Assembly: GCA_021604505.1 (NCBI GenBank)
Contig: BQJC01000003.1
Span: 124,001 to 188,000, forward strand
DNA from: Nitrospinaceae bacterium
GTDB lineage: Bacteria; Nitrospinota; Nitrospinia; Nitrospinales; VA-1
Direction of reading: 5' to 3'
DNA length: 64,000 bases
Under the pieces are notes generated by a model. It saw nothing but the letters and a program-made list of their open reading frames with translations, was not told the origin of the DNA and did no database searches. The stretch's first letter is position 1; each line of letters begins with the position of its first letter. Shown here piece by piece: positions 58,156 through 64,000 of the stretch. The position numbers and the translations under genes were made by a program.

Positions 58156-59583
58156 ATGCTAAATAAAATGTTAATTATAAAATGCGATACTGAAACAGGG
58201 CCTGGCTTGGCTAAATATTATCGTGACCGGGGTTGGCTGGTAGAATTAGCAACCAGCATTTCGCAGGCACATGAATTGGTGGTGGATGGTGACTGGTCAC
58301 CCCATGTCATCCTCGCCAATCTGGGATTTTCTGACGGGAAAATTCTGGATCATCTTGAAGAACTGCAAAGTAATATTAAATTTTCTGAATGGATATTCAT
58401 TGTAGACGAAGCCGATGCAACAGACCTCGATAAGGTGGAGGAACTCGCTTATGATTTTCTGCAAAAACCTTTTGAACAAAAACGGTTAGACATACTGGTC
58501 GGACGAGCGCAACGAGCTGCGCGCTGTAACCAGCGGTTAGAATCTTTTTCCTCCCTCAGTAAAAAGAAATATCAAATAGACGCCTATCTAGGCAATAGCG
58601 AGCCGGTCCAGAAATTAAAATCCATGCTTGCGGATCTGACCAAGATAGAAATCAGCGCGATGATCATCAGTGGTGAGACCGGTACCGGAAAAGGGCTTGT
58701 CGCTCGAATTCTTCATTATGCCAGCGATCTGCGTAAAGACGGGCCGCTCGTAGAAATGAATTGTGCCGGACTTCCCAAGGAACTGATGGAGTCGGAGATG
58801 TTTGGCCACGAAGCAGGAGCCTTTACCGGAGCCAAATCTCGCCATCGCGGCTATATGGAACAAGCCGATGGCGGCACGCTGTTCATGGATGAAATCGGAG
58901 ATATGCCGATGGATTTGCAGGCAAAATTGCTCAAGGCCATTGAGGATAAAAAGATCCGGCGAGTCGGGGGAGAACGGGAACTCAATCTCGATGTACAGAT
59001 CATCACCGCATCGGGCATCGATCTCAAGGAGGCTATCGAAAAGGGAGGGTTCCGCAGTGACCTGTACCACCGACTTGCGGTTTTTTGTCTGGCACTGCCT
59101 CCGCTACGAACCAGAAAAAGTGACCTCGTTGAACTGGTTCCCAGCATCATTGCGGAATTCAATAGCAAAGCAAACAAGCGTGTGAAAGTGATTTCCGATG
59201 AGATCTGGAAAGATTTACTAGACTACGATTGGCCGGGCAATATCCGGGAGTTGCGCAATGTTATTGAACGGTGTGTCCTGCTTTCAACGGACGAGAACCT
59301 CCCCGGACAGTGGTTGCAACTCAAGAACTCTTGTTCCCCCACCCCAGAAACTCTCGTTAAGGAGAGTTCTTCTGAAGAGGCCAGTTGCCCTATAAACGAC
59401 AACAGCCGTGTCACTATTCCCCTGGATGGGAGCATGTCTTTAGAAGAGATGGACAAGCATATCATTCGAACCGCTCTGGAACAAAACAGCTTTAATGTCA
59501 TGGAAACCGCCCGCAGTCTGGGAACGACACGGGAAACTCTCAGATACCGAATTCAAAAATACGATCTTAAAAACGGTCGTTAA
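58156..59583 (+). CDS. NtrC-type sigma-54 activator with atypical receiver
   Basis: The 475-residue protein has a receiver domain (1-120), an AAA+ domain (about 150-380) and a Fis-type HTH (about 440-472). The Walker A motif GETGTGKG is at 173-180, GAFTGA (sigma-54 contact) at 221-226, and GGTLFMDEIGDMP follows. In the receiver, the phosphoacceptor aspartate is replaced by asparagine (VILANLG, N55), although D11 and K104 are kept. It therefore cannot be phosphorylated in the usual way and may respond to a ligand or partner. No histidine kinase gene is adjacent. A sigma-54 promoter lies just downstream. Confidence 0.92.
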   Translation: MLNKMLIIKCDTETGPGLAKYYRDRGWLVELATSISQAHELVVDGDWSPHVILANLGFSDGKILDHLEELQSNIKFSEWIFIVDEADATDLDKVEELAYDFLQKPFEQKRLDILVGRAQRAARCNQRLESFSSLSKKKYQIDAYLGNSEPVQKLKSMLADLTKIEISAMIISGETGTGKGLVARILHYASDLRKDGPLVEMNCAGLPKELMESEMFGHEAGAFTGAKSRHRGYMEQADGGTLFMDEIGDMPMDLQAKLLKAIEDKKIRRVGGERELNLDVQIITASGIDLKEAIEKGGFRSDLYHRLAVFCLALPPLRTRKSDLVELVPSIIAEFNSKANKRVKVISDEIWKDLLDYDWPGNIRELRNVIERCVLLSTDENLPGQWLQLKNSCSPTPETLVKESSSEEASCPINDNSRVTIPLDGSMSLEEMDKHIIRTALEQNSFNVMETARSLGTTRETLRYRIQKYDLKNGR

Positions 59584-59753
59584 AATACCCCTCCAAAAAA
59601 TTATTGGAATTCTTTCCGGCTTTCTTGAACAAGTCATTTTTCAACCTCCTTTCCTGGAGGATATGCCCCATCGTGGTGGTTATCCACCTCCTTCCAGATC
59701 TTCCCTAAATCCATAGCGTTGTTTTATTTGATGGATTGGCAGGTATATCCTAC

Positions 59754-59769
59754 TGGCATAATTACTGCA
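59754..59769 (+). promoter_or_regulatory. Sigma-54-type -24/-12 promoter of the ferritin/coiled-coil operon
   Basis: TGGCAT-AATTA-CTGCA has GG and GC 10 bp apart. The transcript should start near 59780, about 30 nt before the 59811 gene. It lies 170 bp after the sigma-54 activator gene on the same strand, making it the most likely direct target. Confidence 0.7.
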
Positions 59770-59810
59770 TTATCCAATGAGAAAGGTTAAGGAAGGATGG
59801 TGACCCGGTT

Positions 59811-60101
59811 GTGCAGGAAAAATATGACACGATTAAAAAAATGGAAGTACAACTGGAAAAAATAGATAAGGAAATGATGAAATTTTATAGAAAAATGGAA
59901 CAGACTCATTTTGATTCGGATATTCCTTTGCCAGTGAGAAGGGAAATGGAAAAGTTAATTGATTCAAGAAAAGATTTTGCAGACAAATTACAGGAAATGA
60001 GGTGGGAGTTGGAGACCTCCTGGGAAGAACTTGAAAAAGCTGCGGTCCGCCTGCTTGACGGGCTCACCCAGTCAGTCAGGAAAATCGATGAATTGATTTA
60101 G
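59811..60101 (+). CDS. Small coiled-coil protein, first gene of the sigma-54 operon
   Basis: The frame starts at GTG 59811 without a close ribosome site; ATG 59841 is an alternative. The 96-residue product is nearly all charged coiled coil (EVQLEKIDKEMMKFYRKME, KLIDSRKDFADKL). It shares the W-E-x-L-E-x-A pattern near its end with the later coiled-coil genes. Function unknown. Confidence 0.6.
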   Translation: MQEKYDTIKKMEVQLEKIDKEMMKFYRKMEQTHFDSDIPLPVRREMEKLIDSRKDFADKLQEMRWELETSWEELEKAAVRLLDGLTQSVRKIDELI

Positions 60102-60185
60102 TTTTTAAGGGATATTGTTTTTTTTTACTCCAAGCAAAATAGCAAGAGCGGAATAAATCTAAAATTAAATGAAATGAGGAACTGA

Positions 60186-60608
60186 ATGGTTATCACAATA
60201 GAAAAACTAATTGAGGAATTGAATAAAGATCTGGAATGGGAATATGCATCCGCGGTGCAGTACGTGCAACACGCTTCTATGATTAAAGGCGCTCAATATA
60301 AATCCATTCAAGAAGAATTACTAATACATTCTCAGGAGGAAATGCAACACGCCGTTATGGTTTCCGACCAGATAGAATTTTTAGGCGGCGTTCCCTCGAT
60401 CAAAATCGAGGAGCGAAAAATATCCAAAGACAGCCTCACTATGCTTAAGCAGGATCTGGAAGGGGAAGATATCGCCATCAAACGCTACAGAGAACGGATT
60501 GGGCAGGCTGAGGAGTTGGGCGAGTATGGGTTGCGCCGGGTTCTGGAGGATATCCTGATTCAAGAAGAAGAACACAAGCGCGACCTGGTGGATGCAATTG
60601 AAAAATAA
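60186..60608 (+). CDS. Ferritin-like di-iron protein
   Basis: A 140-residue four-helix protein with ferritin-superfamily ligand positions: E-x2-Y (EYASAVQYVQH), E-x2-H (SQEEMQHAVM), then a later E near residue 95 and EEEHKRDL. It is similar to bacterioferritin/Dps-type 'ferritin-like' proteins that store or detoxify iron. A GAGG site precedes the ATG. It is in the sigma-54 operon with coiled-coil stress proteins. Confidence 0.82.
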   Translation: MVITIEKLIEELNKDLEWEYASAVQYVQHASMIKGAQYKSIQEELLIHSQEEMQHAVMVSDQIEFLGGVPSIKIEERKISKDSLTMLKQDLEGEDIAIKRYRERIGQAEELGEYGLRRVLEDILIQEEEHKRDLVDAIEK

Positions 60609-60660
60609 CCACATCGACAATCAAGAAATTAATTAGGATCAATTGAGGGGAGATCACGGG

Positions 60661-60960
60661 GTGTTGAAAAAACAGGAATACCTGGATGAGTTAGAGAAAA
60701 AGCTGGAACAATTACATTTTAATACTGAAACCCTCAGGAAGCGCTTAGATGAAGCTCCCGAAGAAATTAAACAGCAATATGAGGAGCAAATCCTAAAGCT
60801 CCAAAAAAAAATCGGCATCGTCACGGAAGCACGAAATAAACTTCAAGACGCCGAAGAACACGCCTGGGAAGATATGAAAGACGATTTGGATGGCCTTTGG
60901 GATGATTTGGTAATAACGTCTGAGGGACTTAAAACCTGGGTGAAAAGCAAACTGTTATAA
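60661..60960 (+). CDS. Small coiled-coil stress-type protein
   Basis: I choose GTG 60661 with GGGGAG before it; a TTG at 60643 overlaps that site. The 99-residue product is a coiled coil (YLDELEKKLEQLHFNTETL) ending in the acidic, tryptophan-containing EHAWEDMKDDLDGLWDDL typical of the sll1863-type family. Member of the ferritin operon. Confidence 0.7.
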   Translation: MLKKQEYLDELEKKLEQLHFNTETLRKRLDEAPEEIKQQYEEQILKLQKKIGIVTEARNKLQDAEEHAWEDMKDDLDGLWDDLVITSEGLKTWVKSKLL

Positions 60961-60980
60961 ATATTAACCATAGGAGAAAC

Positions 60981-61271
60981 ATGATGAGCATGAAAGAAGC
61001 GTATCAAAAGAAACTACAGGCAAAATTAGACGAATGGGGCACACAGATAGACAAGCTCAAGGCAAAAGCTGATAAAGCCGATGCCGATGCACAACTTGAG
61101 TATTACAAAAACATCGAGGAGTTACGGTCAAAACAGGAAGCGGCCAATGAGAAGCTCAATGAGTTCAAGGAAGCAGGAGAAGACGCATGGGAAGACCTCA
61201 AAGCCGGTGCAGAAAGTGCGTGGGACTCACTCGGCGAAGCTGTAGAATCGGCCACTTCCCGGTTCAAATAA
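60981..61271 (+). CDS. sll1863-type stress-response coiled-coil protein
   Basis: A 96-residue protein with AGGAGAAAC before ATG, a long coiled coil (AKLDEWGTQIDKLKAKADKA) and the family's C-terminal GEDAWEDLKAGAESAWDSL. These small proteins are associated with stress in cyanobacteria and others; no biochemical role is known. It follows its homologue by 20 bp. Confidence 0.82.
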   Translation: MMSMKEAYQKKLQAKLDEWGTQIDKLKAKADKADADAQLEYYKNIEELRSKQEAANEKLNEFKEAGEDAWEDLKAGAESAWDSLGEAVESATSRFK

Positions 61272-61363
61272 CAAGTCTGTTTGTTGCAACAAGAAGTTTG
61301 TCAAAATCCACTCTTAATTATCTTGAACTTTTTATAATTTGAATGGTACTCAGGAGATAACAA

Positions 61364-61834
61364 ATGAAACTTCAGAAAATCGGCGGACCTGCATTTCTTT
61401 TGGCTTTAATCACAATGATCAGCATTGCGCCAATAGGCTTCGCTAAAACATCTAATGACAAAAAGACGTTTAAAGAAGTTAAACAAGAAACCCAGGATCT
61501 GATTCAGGCGCTTAAAGGCTATACCTCCGATCAGCGGGACGAAGTGGTCCAAAGAACTGAAGCGGCTTTAGACAATCTGGACAACAGAATCGATGCCCTG
61601 GAAACGCGTATAAACAGCAATTGGGATGGAATGAAGAAGGCCACACGCGAAAAAGCACGCGCCAACCTGAAAGCGCTGCGCAAGCAGCGGATTCAAGTGG
61701 CTGAAGGGTACGGCAGCTTGAAAAGCAGTTCCGCCAGTGCTTGGGAGCATGTTAAGGATGGTTTTTCAGAGGCATATACTGCTCTTCAGGTCGCCTGGGA
61801 ACGAGCGGAAAGCGAATTTGAGTCCGAACAATAA
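61364..61834 (+). CDS. Exported coiled-coil stress-type protein
   Basis: The 156-residue product has a signal peptide (FLLALITMISIAPIGFA) and a helical coiled-coil body (AALDNLDNRIDALETRI). It ends in the same SASAWEHVKDGFSEAYTAL type motif as the cytoplasmic members, so it is a periplasmic paralogue. The start has CAGGAG ahead of it. It is the last gene of the operon. Confidence 0.78.
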   Translation: MKLQKIGGPAFLLALITMISIAPIGFAKTSNDKKTFKEVKQETQDLIQALKGYTSDQRDEVVQRTEAALDNLDNRIDALETRINSNWDGMKKATREKARANLKALRKQRIQVAEGYGSLKSSSASAWEHVKDGFSEAYTALQVAWERAESEFESEQ

Positions 61835-61908
61835 CTGTGTGATTCATAGACATAGTTTCCGAATGTTTTCCTGAATGTGTCCGTGCAGTAACTTATTGGT
61901 GACTCAAT

Positions 61909-61940
61909 AAAAAAGGGCTTACGAAATGACTCGTAAGCCC
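61909..61940 (-). terminator. Rho-independent terminator of the tRNA gene
   Basis: A perfect ten-base stem (GGGCTTACGA / TCGTAAGCCC, six-nt loop) at 61915-61940 is followed on the minus strand by a T-run (complement of AAAAAA at 61909-61914). It lies 11 bp after the tRNA 3' end. Confidence 0.85.
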
Positions 61941-61950
61941 TGGGTATGAC

Positions 61951-62026
<76 letters not shown>

Positions 62027-62059
62027 ACGCATTGGTTTTTATATGGATGGCGGATTGGT

Positions 62060-62088
62060 AAACTAGCACTTTCAATTCTTTGAGTCAA
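62060..62088 (-). promoter_or_regulatory. Probable sigma-70 promoter of the tRNA
   Basis: On the minus strand, TTGACT and TAGTTT are 17 bp apart; the predicted start is about 25 nt before the tRNA. The -35 is good and the -10 is imperfect. Confidence 0.45.
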
Positions 62089-62096
62089 CCAACGAG

Positions 62097-62130
62097 AAAA
62101 GCACAGATCGAAAAGGAGATCTGTGCTTTT
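62097..62130 (-). terminator. Rho-independent terminator (usable in both directions)
   Basis: AAAAGCACAGATC (62097-62109) pairs perfectly with GATCTGTGCTTTT (62118-62130) around an eight-nt loop. On the minus strand it ends the 62182 gene before the tRNA promoter. Confidence 0.75.
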
Positions 62131-62181
62131 GGCTCTATCAAATTTGGCATGGCTACGATTTATTTTTGAAAGCCCTTTCGA

Positions 62182-62517
62182 TCAGGAGGGACCAAACACA
62201 TACGAGACCACTTGAAATTGGATCGCACTGATCCAGCTGGCAAACCCGCCCAATATCAGCGACAGAAACAAAAATAAGAAGGCCTTTTGTCTATCTTCCC
62301 GCATTTGCACGGCATCGACCAAAAACCCGACACACATCATTCCAAAAAAAAGAACCTTTTGGGCGTTCCACAAAATTTCTTCTCCTTCGAGGGGTTCCTC
62401 CCGCATTCCAGGAAAATGGTATTCATTCATAAACCCGATGAAGTACACGGCGATCAAAAGCAGGACCCAGACTTTTTGAAGAAGAATGAGCGTTTCTGCA
62501 ATTTTTTCCTGGGACAC
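62182..62517 (-). CDS. Small inner-membrane protein, function unknown
   Basis: A 111-residue protein with three membrane segments (about 15-31, 52-69 and 80-98) separated by short charged loops (MREEPLEGEEI, MREDRQKA). Not recognised as a named family. The start at ATG 62517 is the only good one. It has its own terminator. Confidence 0.6.
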   Translation of the reverse strand: MSQEKIAETLILLQKVWVLLLIAVYFIGFMNEYHFPGMREEPLEGEEILWNAQKVLFFGMMCVGFLVDAVQMREDRQKAFLFLFLSLILGGFASWISAIQFQVVSYVFGPS

Positions 62518-62884
62518 CGTGTTGCCGCTCCATTAAATTGAGATTTGCATTAGAACCCTACCCTATTTCTTCGAGGTAGGGCCAAAGTTTCACTAATAAA
62601 GAATACGATTAAAACCAATAAGATACCATCGGGCTGGAGCAATTTTTTCACCATTTTAGAAATAATCTTATGATATAATTGACTCATTCCACAAGAGAAC
62701 GGGTTTGATAATAAGGCGTTATCAAAAACAATCCGTGCCATTTTACACGAAGACTTTGTGTATTGAGCCAGGGTCGGAAAGATCCTTGAAAAAAACAGGA
62801 CCTTTCCAATCCCATAAATCCTTATTTTGTTTCTTAACGGTATTGGGCATTTAATTAAACATTTTTTCCAGAAGGGATCATCAA

Positions 62885-63520
62885 ATGGCTATCAGATTAG
62901 GAGATACGGCGCCAGATTTTACCGCCGAGACTAGCGAGGGAAAGATTGAGTTTCACAAATGGCTGGGAGACAGTTGGGGCGTTCTGTTTTCCCACCCAAA
63001 GGATTACACTCCGGTTTGCACCACGGAGCTGGGCCGCGTGGCAAATTTAAAAGGCGAATTTGACAAAAGAAATGTCAAAGTTCTTGCTTTGAGCGTGGAT
63101 CCGGTCGATTCCCACAAAGGCTGGATCAAGGACATCAACGAAACGCAACAATGCACCGTGAATTACCCCATCATCGCCGATCCGGACAGAAAAATCGCCA
63201 CCATGTATGATATGATTCACCCGAACGCTTTGGACAATCTGACTGTGCGGACCGTATTTGTGATCGGCCCCGATAAAAAGGTCAAGTTATCCCTGACATA
63301 CCCTGCTTCCACAGGTAGGAATTTTGATGAAATTCTGCGGACCATCGACTCGTTGCAGTTGACCGCAAATTACCAGGTGGCAACACCCGTCGACTGGAAG
63401 CATGGAGAAGATTGTGTGGTGGTCCCCGCCATCAAGACGGAGGATATCCCGGCTAAATTTCCTAAAGGGCATAAGGTCATCAAACCTTATTTAAGGACGA
63501 CACCGCAACCCGACCTTTAA
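62885..63520 (+). CDS. 1-Cys peroxiredoxin (Prx6 type)
   Basis: The 211-residue protein has the peroxidatic-cysteine motif HPKDYTPVCTTELGR near residue 40 and Prx6-type C-terminal features (DWKHGEDCVVVPAI), including the second cysteine common in bacterial members. It reduces hydrogen peroxide and organic peroxides with a thiol donor. AAGGGA lies before ATG. A strong terminator follows. Confidence 0.94.
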   Translation: MAIRLGDTAPDFTAETSEGKIEFHKWLGDSWGVLFSHPKDYTPVCTTELGRVANLKGEFDKRNVKVLALSVDPVDSHKGWIKDINETQQCTVNYPIIADPDRKIATMYDMIHPNALDNLTVRTVFVIGPDKKVKLSLTYPASTGRNFDEILRTIDSLQLTANYQVATPVDWKHGEDCVVVPAIKTEDIPAKFPKGHKVIKPYLRTTPQPDL

Positions 63521-63539
63521 TTTTACTATTTTTGAGAGG

Positions 63540-63571
63540 GCCCGGGCGGAACAGCCGTCCGGGCTTTTTTT
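63540..63571 (+). terminator. Rho-independent terminator of the peroxiredoxin gene
   Basis: GCCCGGGCGG (63540-63549) pairs with CCGTCCGGGC (63555-63564) with one G-U pair, followed by seven T. The next gene's ATG starts at the base after the T-run. Confidence 0.88.
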
Positions 63572-64000
63572 ATGACCACTCCAAAAGACTCCAATCAGGT
63601 TTCCCATCTCATCCGTCTTCTCGATGATAGAGACGAATTTGTCCGCACTAAAGTCCGTGAGCAGTTGCTCCAAATCGGAGAGGACGCCCTCCCCTTTCTG
63701 GAAATCACCGCCAAAACTGAAAACCTCAACCTTCGCGCCATCGCTACTGAAATCATTCAGGCGATTTTACCGAAGCAACTGGGAGAAAAATTCCGGCAGC
63801 TGGTTCTTTCTGCCCGAGGCGGGGATCTGGATCTGGAACAAGGGGTTATCTGTCTGATGGAACTGGGTCATTACGGCACCCAACCGGAAAAAGTAACGCT
63901 TCCTCTCGACCGAATGGCCAAAAAACTGAAAGACCGTCTAAGTGCGGAAGATTCCCCGCTGGAAGTCGTGCAACATATGACTCGGTTGCTTTTTATCGAA
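63572..64000 (+). CDS. SirB1/transglutaminase-like family protein (N-terminal part, runs off window)
   Basis: The frame is open from ATG 63572 to the window edge (143 residues). It begins with HEAT-like helices (SHLIRLLDDRDEFVRTKV, REQLLQIGEDALPFLE) and reaches GGDLDLEQGVICLMELG then a segment preceding the SirB1 core, as in bacterial Transglut_core2 proteins. The family is a cysteine-protease-like fold of unsettled function. There is no ribosome site and the ATG abuts the upstream terminator, so the real start could be further down. Confidence 0.72.
   Translation, partial: MTTPKDSNQVSHLIRLLDDRDEFVRTKVREQLLQIGEDALPFLEITAKTENLNLRAIATEIIQAILPKQLGEKFRQLVLSARGGDLDLEQGVICLMELGHYGTQPEKVTLPLDRMAKKLKDRLSAEDSPLEVVQHMTRLLFIE

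Noticed and set aside
62550-62741. 63-residue minus-strand frame
   Set aside because: No ribosome site or family; it lies in the leader region before the peroxiredoxin gene.

Overview
The window reads as chromosome of a Gram-negative bacterium with moderate GC and short intergenic spaces. It carries no insertion sequence, CRISPR array or integrated phage that I can recognise. The gene set fits a Nitrospinota-like (Nitrospina-type) nitrite-oxidising lineage: a one-piece CcoN-CcoO-dihaem cbb3-type oxidase, an assimilatory NirA nitrite reductase with a formate/nitrite-family channel, kinesin-light-chain TPR proteins, an RND efflux operon, and a redox cluster built around a decahaem cytochrome c. 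The taxonomic call is inference from gene content; no rRNA is present.

Layout. 1-13.6 kb: cobalamin/siderophore binding protein, SDR oxidoreductase, nirA + nitrite channel operon, small membrane and secreted proteins, a pentapeptide-repeat protein, an HDOD protein, a LemA + GIDE operon and a CBS-pair protein. 13.7-24 kb: two paralogous short XRE regulators at separate loci, two tetratricopeptide proteins (one of 948 residues), pyrophosphatase, and a PAS/LuxR regulator. 24.7-30.5 kb: a four-gene redox cluster (cNMP-binding 4Fe-4S ferredoxin, cytochrome b-like membrane protein, decahaem cytochrome c with a cysteine-rich cytoplasmic head, membrane-anchored FAD/2Fe-2S reductase). 30.5-46 kb: RlmM-like methyltransferase, YchJ/SEC-C protein, GH63-like glucosidase facing glycogen phosphorylase, an ankyrin protein, and an RND tripartite pump. 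46-62 kb: an envelope/stress region with a DUF2959 lipoprotein, two six-BON-domain proteins, a paralogous pair of small secreted proteins, the fused cbb3 oxidase, an atypical NtrC-type sigma-54 activator, a ferritin-like protein and a run of coiled-coil proteins. 62-64 kb: tRNA-Lys(CTT), a 1-Cys peroxiredoxin and the start of a SirB1-type protein that runs off the window.

How the parts work together. The strongest systems-level signal is a local sigma-54 regulon. The activator at 58156 is flanked by -24/-12 elements in front of the BON gene (49251, minus), the small TPR gene (49466, plus), probably the secreted-protein/BON operon (50229, plus) and the ferritin/coiled-coil operon (59754, plus). 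A further -24/-12 element (24449) lies upstream of the redox cluster. The redox cluster encodes a plausible wire from NAD(P)H through FAD, 2Fe-2S and 4Fe-4S centres and b haem to periplasmic c haems, with a cyclic-nucleotide sensor fused to the ferredoxin; I do not know a described complex with this composition.

Decay is visible at several points: remnants of an MBL-fold-like protein, a DUF1722 protein and a Na+/Ca2+ exchanger, and a membrane-protein gene interrupted by one in-frame TAA.
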